Origin: Zoogloeaceae bacterium
Lineage (GTDB): Bacteria > Pseudomonadota > Gammaproteobacteria > Burkholderiales > Rhodocyclaceae
DNA length: 8,003 bases
Assembly: GCA_031278735.1 (NCBI GenBank)
Contig: JAITJU010000098.1
Location: forward strand, 1-8,003
Reading direction: 5' to 3'
Of the stretch, positions 1 to 6,157 are shown piece after piece. The notes beneath the pieces were generated by a model. That model was not told the origin of the DNA. It ran no database searches and saw only the letters and a program-made list of their open reading frames with translations. Position numbers and translations under genes: made by a program. The stretch's first letter is position 1. Each line of letters starts with the position of its first letter.

Positions 1-898
1 CTTTGAGCCTTGCCATGAAATCATCCGCCGCGTCGACGCGAATGACCTTGACGCCCAGATTGCGGGCAAACATCCGCATCACCATATCGCCTTCATCGAG
101 GCGCAACAGGCCGTGATCGACAAAAATGCAGGTGAGCTGGCCGCCAATGGCGCGGTGGATGAGCGCGGCGGCCACCGAGGAATCGACGCCGCCGGAAAGC
201 CCAAGGATGACCGCTTCCTGCCCGACTTGGCGACGGATGGCGGCGACGGCCTCGCCGATGTAATCGCCCATGACCCAATCCGCGCCGCAGCCGCAGATGT
301 CGCGCGCGAAACGCTCCAATATCGCCTGCCCTTGCGCGGTGTGCGTAACCTCCGGGTGAAACTGCACCCCATAAAACTTCCGGGTTTCGTCGGCCATGCC
401 CGCAATCGGGCAGGCGGGCGTGGAAGCCATGTGGATGAAGCCGGGCGGCAACGTCACGACGGAATCGCCATGACTCATCCATACCTTGAGCATGTCATGC
501 CCTTCGGCGGTCGTGAAATCCGCCATGCCGTCAAGGAGCGCGGCGCGCGCGTGGGCGCGCGCTTCCGCGTAACCGAATTCGCGCGCCTTGCCGGCGGCCT
601 CCGCCGTCATCACCCTGCCGCCCAGCTGCGCGGCCATGGTCTGCATCCCGTAGCAAATGCCCAGCACCGGAACGCCCAAATCGAATACCGCTTGCGGCGC
701 TCTGGGCGTGTCGCCTTTCGTCACTGAACTGGGGCCGCCGGAAAGGATAACGCCGCGCGCGCCATAACGACGGATGAAATCTTCGGAAACATCGCAGGGA
801 TGGATTTCACAAAACACTTTCGCTTCGCGCACGCGCCGGGCAATGAGCTGCGTGAGCTGGGAGCCGAAGTCGAGAATGAGGATTTTTTGACGAGACAC
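1..898 (-). CDS. guaA: GMP synthase (glutamine-hydrolysing), 3' end beyond window
   Basis: GuaA makes GMP from XMP, ATP and glutamine, the last step of de novo guanine nucleotide synthesis in the cytoplasm. The 299 visible codons cover the whole class I glutamine amidotransferase domain and the start of the ATP-pyrophosphatase domain. The nucleophile is Cys82 in GICYGMQ, and His181 and Glu183 in FHPEVTH complete the triad. The PP-loop SGGVDSS lies at residues 235-241, followed by the conserved FVDHGLLR stretch. The C-terminal dimerisation and XMP-binding part is missing only because the window ends. The start is GTG at 898. An in-frame TAA lies two codons upstream (905-907), so no earlier start is possible, and the protein then begins SRQKILILDFGSQ as in the family. 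No good Shine-Dalgarno is visible. It follows the MerR gene after 57 bases and has no guaB next to it, which is unusual. Identity is very secure. Confidence 0.97.
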   Translation of the reverse strand, partial: MSRQKILILDFGSQLTQLIARRVREAKVFCEIHPCDVSEDFIRRYGARGVILSGGPSSVTKGDTPRAPQAVFDLGVPVLGICYGMQTMAAQLGGRVMTAEAAGKAREFGYAEARAHARAALLDGMADFTTAEGHDMLKVWMSHGDSVVTLPPGFIHMASTPACPIAGMADETRKFYGVQFHPEVTHTAQGQAILERFARDICGCGADWVMGDYIGEAVAAIRRQVGQEAVILGLSGGVDSSVAAALIHRAIGGQLTCIFVDHGLLRLDEGDMVMRMFARNLGVKVIRVDAADDFMARLK

Positions 899-955
899 GG
901 ACGTTTAGCAAGACAAGGGAAAAAAAATGGAAGACGGAAAAAATGGGCGGCGCGC
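899..955 (-). promoter_or_regulatory. MerR gene-guaA spacer with two T-tracts
   Basis: This 57-base spacer, read on the minus strand, holds a T6 tract (938-943) and a T8 tract (920-927) in otherwise GC-rich surroundings. A weak GGCGC/GCGCC pairing near the MerR stop codon precedes the first T tract and could form a poor intrinsic terminator. The T8 tract lies about 20 bases before the guaA GTG, where a U-rich leader could help initiation in place of the missing Shine-Dalgarno. No convincing -35/-10 pair was found, so whether guaA has its own promoter here is open. Both roles are inferred. Confidence 0.25.
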
Positions 956-1465
956 TCAGTCTTCGATGGCGCCCTCTTCCGCCACGGGGAAAAGTTCCGG
1001 CGTCACTGGCGCGCTGAAGGCGGCGGGTGAAGGCGAGGAAGGCGGGGGTACCGCCGCGGGCGGCGCCAACGTCGCGGAGTCGGGCGGTTTTCCCAGAAGG
1101 CGCAGGATCGCGTTGAGTTCGTCCCTTATCTGGCGGATGGACAGCGTCTTTCCCGGCGTGCCTTCGGCGGCTTGCAGCAACTCTTCTTCCAGCCGATTGC
1201 GCGCGCCGCTGATCGTGAAGCACTGGCTGTACAGAAGCTCGCGGATGCGGCGCACCAACAGCACTTCGTGATGCTGGTAAAAACGCCGATTGCCGCGCCG
1301 CTTGACCGGTTTCAACTGGGTGAATTCCTGCTCCCAGTAGCGCAGCACATGCGGCTTGACGCCGCACAGCTCGCTGACTTCACCAATGGTGAAATAGCGC
1401 TTGGCGGGAATGGGCGGGAGGTCCTCCTCGCTGGCCGTGACAGGCTGGTTATGCCGATGTTCCAT
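956..1465 (-). CDS. MerR-family transcriptional regulator beside ihfA
   Basis: This 169-residue protein has an N-terminal MerR-type winged helix-turn-helix. Residues 24-53 (YFTIGEVSELCGVKPHVLRYW and what follows) are the helix-turn-helix, and residues 54-70 (KRRGNRRFYQHHEV) are the wing, with the typical R-x-Y at 61-63. A helix-rich region at about 70-125 would be the dimerisation segment. There is no C-terminal metal-binding cysteine pair or drug-binding domain, so the ligand, if any, is unknown. From about residue 130 the tail is low-complexity, rich in Pro, Ala and Ser. Its start overlaps the end of ihfA by 17 bases, and a GGAAGAGG ribosome binding site inside ihfA lies six bases before the ATG, which points to translational coupling. 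A MerR protein of this type directly after ihfA is a familiar arrangement in gamma- and betaproteobacteria. Its target genes cannot be named from sequence. Confidence 0.9.
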   Translation of the reverse strand: MEHRHNQPVTASEEDLPPIPAKRYFTIGEVSELCGVKPHVLRYWEQEFTQLKPVKRRGNRRFYQHHEVLLVRRIRELLYSQCFTISGARNRLEEELLQAAEGTPGKTLSIRQIRDELNAILRLLGKPPDSATLAPPAAVPPPSSPSPAAFSAPVTPELFPVAEEGAIED

Positions 1466-1772
1466 TGAAGGCCTCTTCCACGTCCGCCTTCAATTTCTGG
1501 CTGACATGAAAAGTGACGACGCGGCGGGCGGTAATGGGAATTTCTTCGCCCGTCTTGGGATTGCGTCCGGGGCGCTGCGGCTTGTCGCGCAACTGAAAAT
1601 TGCCGAAACCGGAGAGCTTGACGCTTTCGCCGCGTTCCAGCGCATCGCGGACTTCCTCGAAAAAAGCCTCCACCATATCCTTGGATTCGCGCTTGTTGAG
1701 GCCGACTTCCTTGAAAATGAGGTCGGAAAGTTCGGCTTTGGTCAGGGTTTTTACGGGCGTAGACAAGCTCAT
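1449..1772 (-). CDS. ihfA: Integration host factor subunit alpha
   Basis: IhfA pairs with IhfB to form IHF, a sequence-specific nucleoid protein that bends DNA sharply in transcription, replication and recombination. The 107-residue product contains the entire HU/IHF fold. The helical dimer body (LTKAELSDLIFKEVG to about residue 48) is followed by VKLSGFGNFQLRDK at 51-64 and the beta-arm signature RPGRNPKTGEEIPITARR at 67-84. Pro72, in the NPKTGE turn, aligns with the DNA-intercalating proline of E. coli IHF alpha. FxLRDKxQRPGRNPKTGE favours alpha over beta or HU. The protein starts about six residues earlier than the E. coli protein (MSLSTPVKTLTKAEL), and no clear Shine-Dalgarno precedes this ATG. 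It lies 64 bases after pheT, as in related genomes, and overlaps the downstream MerR gene. Confidence 0.97.
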   Translation of the reverse strand: MSLSTPVKTLTKAELSDLIFKEVGLNKRESKDMVEAFFEEVRDALERGESVKLSGFGNFQLRDKPQRPGRNPKTGEEIPITARRVVTFHVSQKLKADVEEAFNGTSA

Positions 1773-1836
1773 GTTTCACACTGGAAAGCGAACGGCGCAA
1801 CGCGGGAATCTGGCGCGAATCGGTCTCGAATCCGCT

Positions 1837-4209
1837 TCAGGTTCGCAGTTGCGCCTGAAAATGTTGTTCCAGATAAGCGGTGATCTCGCTAACGGCAAGA
1901 TCAATGTCCGCATCTGATAAAGTGCGTTGAGTATCTTGTATAACTATACGAAAAGCAAGGCTTTTTCTTCCTGCCGGGACGCCTTTGCCCTGATACAAAT
2001 CAAACAACTGGATGTCGCAAACCTGTTTGGGCGCTTGCTGCCTCATGCCATGCAGAATGTCGTGCGCGGGCAGCGACTGATCGACCAGCACGGCCAGATC
2101 GCGGATGGCGGGCTGAAAACGGGATACTTCCGCATGGACGGGCAGCGCCGCCCGCGTCATGGGTTCCAGCTCAAGCTCGCAGAGCACGGGCGCGGCAGGC
2201 AGTTCATATTTTTGCGCCCATTGAGGATGCAGTTCGCCGATATGGCCTATCGTCTGTCCCGCCAACTGGATGTCGGCGGCGCGTCCGGGATGCAGGGCGC
2301 AATGCGCGGCGCGGACGAACGAGAGTTCGGCGGGCGCGAACAGGCTTTCCACATCGCCCTTGAGGTCGAAAAAATCGACTTGGCGCGTCTCGCGCCCCCA
2401 GCCTTCGGGCAATACCGCGCCATACGCCAGCATCGCCATACGCCAGGGTTGCCGGTAATCCTCCCCGGCGTAGGCAAAGCAGCGCCCCAGTTCAAAGAGG
2501 CGAACGCGAGATTGCTTGCGTTTCAGGTTGGCGACGAGATTATCGACGAGACTGCCCAGAAGCGAAGAACGCAGGACGGCAAACTGGCTGGCGATGGGAT
2601 TGGCCAGACGCACCGGCGCGGCGTTGGCGGCGAAATCGCGTTCCTGCTCTTCCGGGACGAAGGCGTAGTTGATGACTTCCTGATAGCCCCGATCGGCAAT
2701 CTGCTGACGCAGCTTCGCCAGAGTACGCCGGTTTTCCGGCTGCGGCAGCATGACAAGCTCCCCCTTGGGCTCGGGCGCGGGCAGGTTTTCGTAGCCATGC
2801 ACACGGGCGATTTCCTCAATCAGGTCTTCCTCGATTTTGATGTCGAAGCGATAACTGGGCGGCGTCACCAGAAAATCCGTGCTTTCACGGGTGAAAGGCA
2901 GGGCGAGGCGCGTCAGGTATTCCGTGATTTCCGCCGCGCGAAAGGGCATTCCCAGCACCTTGGCAAGTCTGGGCGGGCGCAGGCGCACGACGGCGCGCCG
3001 GGGCAGATGCGCTTCCGCCGCGACGTGCGTGATCGCGTCCGCCGCGCCGCCGCAGATATCCAGAATCAGGGCGCTGGCGTATTCCAGCGCGTTGCGGCAA
3101 TTTTCCCAATCCACGCCACGCTCGTACCGATGCGCGGCGTCGCTGGAAAAATTGTAGCGTCGCGCTCGGCCAGCAATGGCGGCGGGCGCAAAAAAGGCGG
3201 ATTCAAGGAAAATATCCTTCGTCTCCAGCGAGACGGCGCTCTCCGCGCCGCCCATGACGCCCGCCATCGCCTTCGCGCCTGCGGCGTCGGCAATGACTAG
3301 AACATCATCGGTGAGCGTGACTTCCTGACCGTTCAGCAAAAGCAGTTTTTCGCCCGGCGTCGCCATGCGCGCCTGAATGTCGCCGGAGAGCCGGGCGTCG
3401 TCGAAGGCGTGCAGGGGCTGCCCCAGCGTCAGCATGACATAGTTGGTGATATCGACCAGCGCGGAAATGCTGCGCAGACCGCCGCGCGACAGACGACGGC
3501 GCATCCATTCCGGCGTCGGCGCCTTCGCGTTCGCGCCGCGAATGATCCGACCGCAATAACGCGGACAGGCGGCGGGCGCTTGCAAATGCACGGCGCGGGG
3601 TTGTAACGGCGACGCGGTAACGGCGACTTCCGAGATTTGCGGCAGGAGAAGCGGCGCGCCGGTCAGCGCCGCCACCTCGCGGGCAATGCCGACGAGCGAC
3701 AGGCAATCCGCGCGGTTGGGCGTGAGTTTCAGCGTGTGGATGCGATCATCCAAATCAAGAAAATCGCGGATGGATTGACCGGGCGGCGCGTCGGCAGGCA
3801 GTTCCAGGAGACCGGCGGCGTCCTCGGAAATGCCCAGCTCCCTGGCCGAGCAGAGCATCCCGCAGGATTGGACGCCGCGCACCTTGGCAACCTTGATGCG
3901 AAAGCCTCCCGGCAGAACGGCATCCGGCAGGGCGCAGGGCACTTTCAGTCCGACCGCCGCGTTGGGCGCGCCGCAGACAATCTGCCGGGGAAAGCCGTCG
4001 CCCGCGTCCACCTGGCAGACATTCAGGCGGTCGGCGTCCGAGTGTTTGGCGACGGACAGTATTTCAGCCGTCAGCACACCGCTGAAGGCGGGCGCGGCGG
4101 CTTCCATCGCTTCCACTTCCAGTCCGGCCATGGTCAGGAGATGGGCAAGCGCATCGCTGGAACAGTCTGGATTGACAAAGGTTCGCAGCCAGGATTCGGA
4201 AAATTGCAT
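1837..4209 (-). CDS. pheT: Phenylalanyl-tRNA synthetase beta subunit
   Basis: PheT is the large subunit of the (alpha-beta)2 phenylalanyl-tRNA synthetase; it binds tRNA-Phe and carries editing activity against mischarged tyrosine. The 790-residue length is close to the roughly 795 of E. coli. Domains in order: an N-terminal coiled start with FVNPD; an OB-fold tRNA-binding domain at about 39-148 (HPDADRLNVC-like KHSDADRLNVCQV, IVCGAPN); the B3/B4 editing domain at about 211-385 (CPRYCGRII, DITNYVMLTLGQPLHAFD, YERGVD); the B5 domain at about 405-475 (YRFDIKIEEDLIEEIARVHGYE); a catalytic-like fold at about 490-680 (NPIASQFAVLRSSLLGSL); and a ferredoxin-like anticodon-binding domain at about 697-789 (SRFQPAIRDLAVLVD). 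It starts 36 bases after pheS. The spacer has a T8 tract and only a poor GAGAG ribosome binding site. There is no truncation or frameshift. Confidence 0.98.
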   Translation of the reverse strand: MQFSESWLRTFVNPDCSSDALAHLLTMAGLEVEAMEAAAPAFSGVLTAEILSVAKHSDADRLNVCQVDAGDGFPRQIVCGAPNAAVGLKVPCALPDAVLPGGFRIKVAKVRGVQSCGMLCSARELGISEDAAGLLELPADAPPGQSIRDFLDLDDRIHTLKLTPNRADCLSLVGIAREVAALTGAPLLLPQISEVAVTASPLQPRAVHLQAPAACPRYCGRIIRGANAKAPTPEWMRRRLSRGGLRSISALVDITNYVMLTLGQPLHAFDDARLSGDIQARMATPGEKLLLLNGQEVTLTDDVLVIADAAGAKAMAGVMGGAESAVSLETKDIFLESAFFAPAAIAGRARRYNFSSDAAHRYERGVDWENCRNALEYASALILDICGGAADAITHVAAEAHLPRRAVVRLRPPRLAKVLGMPFRAAEITEYLTRLALPFTRESTDFLVTPPSYRFDIKIEEDLIEEIARVHGYENLPAPEPKGELVMLPQPENRRTLAKLRQQIADRGYQEVINYAFVPEEQERDFAANAAPVRLANPIASQFAVLRSSLLGSLVDNLVANLKRKQSRVRLFELGRCFAYAGEDYRQPWRMAMLAYGAVLPEGWGRETRQVDFFDLKGDVESLFAPAELSFVRAAHCALHPGRAADIQLAGQTIGHIGELHPQWAQKYELPAAPVLCELELEPMTRAALPVHAEVSRFQPAIRDLAVLVDQSLPAHDILHGMRQQAPKQVCDIQLFDLYQGKGVPAGRKSLAFRIVIQDTQRTLSDADIDLAVSEITAYLEQHFQAQLRT

Positions 4210-4245
4210 GGGACTCTCGCTCGTGCGTGGGCAAAAAAAATGGAT

Positions 4246-5292
4246 TCAGACGAACTGGCGCAGAAAACGCAGGTCGCTCTCGAAGAACAAGCGCAGGTCA
4301 TTGACGCCATAACGCAGCATGGCAAGCCGGTCGGGGCCGCAGCCAAAAGCGAAGCCCGTGTATCTTTCCGGGTCTATGCCCGCATGAGCGAGCACATTGG
4401 GATGCACCATGCCGCAACCGGCGATTTCCAGCCAACCCTCTTTTCGCGTCCCGCGCAGGAAGGCCACGTCGATTTCGGCGGAGGGTTCGGTGAAAGGAAA
4501 AAAGGAAGGCCGGAAACGCACCTTCAGATCATCGGTCTCGAAAAAGCGGCGCAGAAAATCGGCGATCACGCCTTTCAGGTCGGCAAAAGAGACGTTCTCG
4601 CCCACCCACAGACCTTCCACCTGGTGAAACATCGGCGAGTGGGTGGCGTCGGAATCCACGCGATACACCCGCCCTGGCGCGATGATGCGGATTTCCGGCA
4701 TGGTTTCCTGTCCTGCGTGTTTCGCCGCGTGCGCCTGCATATAGCGCGCCTGAATCGGGCTAGTGTGCGTTCGCAACAATACTTTTTCAGCCAGACTGCC
4801 GTCTTCTTCAAGCAGATAAAACGTGTCATGCATGGAACGCGCCGGATGGTCTTCGGGCGTGTTGAGCGCCGTAAAGTTATAGAAGTCCGTCTCGATTTCC
4901 GGGCCGTCGACCACGGCAAAGCCGATGGAGGCAAACAGACGCTCAATGCGCTCCAATGTGCGCGTGACCGGGTGCAGACCGCCCTGCGCCTCGCTGCGCC
5001 CCGGCAAGGTGACATCCAGCGCCTCCTCGGCCAGACGCGCCGACAGCGCGGCCTGCCGAATGGCTTCGCGCCGCTCGATCAGCGCCGCCTCCACCGCAGC
5101 CTTGGCTTGATTGATGGCCGCCCCCGCCTTTCTTTTTTCTTCCGCCGCAAGCGTGCCCATGTCCTTCAGCAACGCGGTAATCTGCCCATTCTTGCCCAGG
5201 TAACGCGCCTTGACCTGCTCCAGCGCGTCCGGATCGGCAATCGCGGCAAACGCGGCTTTTGCCGCGCGAACAATGAAATCGAGATCTTGCAT
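4246..5292 (-). CDS. pheS: Phenylalanyl-tRNA synthetase alpha subunit
   Basis: PheS is the catalytic class II subunit that activates phenylalanine and charges tRNA-Phe together with PheT. The 348-residue product has an N-terminal coiled coil (about 1-95, with YLGKNGQITALLKDM) that contacts tRNA. The catalytic core follows: LHPVTRTLERIERLF at 106-120, the FYNFTALNTPEDHPAR segment at 137-152, and LLRTHTSPIQAR at 172-183. Motif 2 is GRVYR...THSPMFHQVEG at 207-227 and motif 3 is GFAFGCGPDRLAMLRYG at 313-329. Motif 3 reads GCGPDRL, where E. coli has GMGMERL; the arginine is kept. The ATG is preceded by AGGGTAA, an acceptable ribosome binding site. The gene lies 185 bases after rplT, behind a terminator-like hairpin, so pheST may have its own promoter or an attenuated read-through. 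Confidence 0.98.
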   Translation of the reverse strand: MQDLDFIVRAAKAAFAAIADPDALEQVKARYLGKNGQITALLKDMGTLAAEEKRKAGAAINQAKAAVEAALIERREAIRQAALSARLAEEALDVTLPGRSEAQGGLHPVTRTLERIERLFASIGFAVVDGPEIETDFYNFTALNTPEDHPARSMHDTFYLLEEDGSLAEKVLLRTHTSPIQARYMQAHAAKHAGQETMPEIRIIAPGRVYRVDSDATHSPMFHQVEGLWVGENVSFADLKGVIADFLRRFFETDDLKVRFRPSFFPFTEPSAEIDVAFLRGTRKEGWLEIAGCGMVHPNVLAHAGIDPERYTGFAFGCGPDRLAMLRYGVNDLRLFFESDLRFLRQFV

Positions 5293-5389
5293 GGCTTACC
5301 CTGATGAAAACATTCAAATTAAGCAAGGCGGTTATTGTTGCACAGCCGCGCGCCGCAACGGAACGCAATCCGCGCTTCTCCAGGACGCA

Positions 5390-5422
5390 AAAGGCGAATT
5401 TCCCCGAAGAAAATTCGCCTTT
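5390..5422 (-). terminator. 12-bp hairpin after rplT: terminator or pheST attenuator
   Basis: A perfect 12-bp inverted repeat (AAAGGCGAATTT at 5390-5401 and AAATTCGCCTTT at 5411-5422) encloses a nine-base loop. Read on the minus strand it has the A-rich 5' arm and T-rich 3' arm of an intrinsic terminator, but only four T residues end the stem (CCTTTTGCG), so termination may be incomplete. It stands about 55 bases after the rplT stop and about 98 before the pheS start. E. coli also has a terminator/attenuator between rplT and pheS, which supports a regulatory role by position. A second, shorter hairpin (AAAGC/GCTTT, 5436-5449) lies nearer rplT. Function is inferred. Confidence 0.55.
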
Positions 5423-5477
5423 GCCCATGAGGAGGAAAGCCGGGGCTTTGCCGGACGCCCGCGCGCGTCCCCCGCTT

Positions 5478-5837
5478 TCAGGCGTCGAGCTGCGCCTTGG
5501 CCTGATCCGCCAGAGCGGCGAAGGCGGTTTTGTCGAATACGGCCAGATCGGCCAAAACCTTGCGGTCGACTTCGATGTTGGCTTTCTTGAGGCCGTTCAT
5601 GAAAGTGCTGTACTTCAGCCCCAACTCGCGGGCAGCCGCGTTGATGCGGGCGATCCACAGGGTGCGGAACTGGCGTTTTCTCTGGCGGCGATCACGGTAG
5701 GCGTATTGCCCCGCCTTCATCACCGCCTGTTTGGCGATGCGATAGACGTTCTTGCGCCGACCGCGATACCCCTTGGCCTGTTCCAGGATTTTCTTGTGAC
5801 GCGCGTGCGCCGTCACACCACGTTTGACTCTCGGCAT
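5478..5837 (-). CDS. rplT: 50S ribosomal protein L20
   Basis: L20 binds 23S rRNA and is needed early in assembly of the 50S subunit; in E. coli it also represses translation of its own operon. The 119-residue product has the family length and signature throughout: MPRVKRGVTAHARHKK at the basic N-terminal extension, AKGYRGRRKNVYRIAKQAV at 21-39, YAYRDRRQRKRQFRTLWI at 45-62 and INAAARELGLKYSTFM at 65-80. The C-terminal globular half (81-119), which carries the operator-binding activity in E. coli, is intact. It starts 12 bases after the rpmI stop, with a strong AGGAG site (5845-5849) directly behind that stop, so the two genes form one transcript. Identity is unambiguous. Confidence 0.98.
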   Translation of the reverse strand: MPRVKRGVTAHARHKKILEQAKGYRGRRKNVYRIAKQAVMKAGQYAYRDRRQRKRQFRTLWIARINAAARELGLKYSTFMNGLKKANIEVDRKVLADLAVFDKTAFAALADQAKAQLDA

Positions 5838-5849
5838 CGTTTCTCTCCT

Positions 5850-6047
5850 TCAGGCGTAGGGCAGCATGGCGCGCACCATGGCGACGTCGCGCGCGCAGAC
5901 GTTGGTGATGCCGCGCAACTGGCGTTTCGTCTTGGTGGTTTTCTTGGTGAGGATGTGGCGCTTGAACGCCTGGCTCCGCTTGATGCTGCCGGAAGCGCGC
6001 ACCTTGAAACGCTTGGCGGCGCCGCTCTTGGTTTTCATCTTGGGCAT
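5850..6047 (-). CDS. rpmI: 50S ribosomal protein L35
   Basis: L35 is a small, very basic protein of the large ribosomal subunit. The product is 65 residues, the usual length, starting MPKMKTKSGAAKRFKVRASG and continuing with IKRSQAFKRHILTKKTTKTKRQLRG; nearly a third of its residues are Lys or Arg. The frame is open ten codons further upstream to an ATG at 6077, but the start at 6047 is chosen because the family begins MPKMKTKS and because a GGAG site lies six bases before it. It sits between infC and rplT as in most bacteria, 110 bases after infC. That spacer is the likely place for L20-mediated control. Confidence 0.97.
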   Translation of the reverse strand: MPKMKTKSGAAKRFKVRASGSIKRSQAFKRHILTKKTTKTKRQLRGITNVCARDVAMVRAMLPYA

Positions 6048-6157
6048 GGTGGCTCCATTTTGATAATCCGCCTGCAAGGTGTTCCTCGACGAGGACGCTT
6101 CTTGACCCGCAAGCGCTTTTTTATCCCGGCGCTCCCATGAGAACCGGGCAAAATCTT
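6048..6157 (-). promoter_or_regulatory. Structured infC-rpmI leader, possible L20 operator
   Basis: This 110-base spacer is long for an otherwise compact cluster. It holds three short inverted repeats: CCCGG/CCGGG (6125-6129 with 6144-6148), CGCTT/AAGCG (6096-6100 with 6111-6115) and TCCTC/GAGGA around a GTC loop (6083-6095). None is followed by a T tract, so a terminator is unlikely. In E. coli, L20 represses rpmI and rplT by binding structured mRNA, including a pseudoknot, in this same region. The position and the stems make a comparable operator plausible, but the short arms alone do not prove it. Confidence 0.35.

Noticed and set aside
113..727. Plus-strand open frame of 204 codons opposite guaA
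   Set aside because: guaA on the minus strand is intact over this stretch with its catalytic residues; the plus-strand product is a compositional shadow.
1927..3300. Plus-strand open frame of 457 codons antisense to pheT
   Set aside because: Same reasoning: it mirrors pheT codons, has no family signature and no ribosome binding site or promoter of its own.
3637..5304. Long plus-strand open frame (555 codons) antisense to pheS and pheT
   Set aside because: It is fully opposite two well-conserved genes, its product is Arg/Gln/His-rich with no recognisable domain, and such frames arise routinely from GC-rich codon bias.
5337..5359. GTTGC/GCAAC inverted repeat in the pheS leader as an operator
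   Set aside because: Five-base arms around a GC-rich centre are expected by chance here, and there is no second copy or clear promoter beside it.
5293..5389. Possible pheST promoter (TTGCGG with AATAAC, or TAATTT)
   Set aside because: Each candidate matches the consensus poorly in at least one hexamer, so no specific promoter can be supported from sequence alone.
4943..5428. Minus-strand frame starting in the rplT-pheS gap and running into pheS out of frame
   Set aside because: Over most of its length it is a shifted reading of pheS. Only its first codons, overlapping the hairpin, are of interest, and they are treated as part of the attenuator question.
6050..6077. Ten-codon N-terminal extension of L35 from the ATG at 6077
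   Set aside because: The family starts MPKMKTKS, and a GGAG site fits the ATG at 6047; the extension has no support.
5304..6140. Plus-strand open frame of 278 codons across the rplT/rpmI region
   Set aside because: It covers rplT, rpmI and their spacers in antisense, and the sequence resembles no family; the minus-strand ribosomal proteins explain the region.
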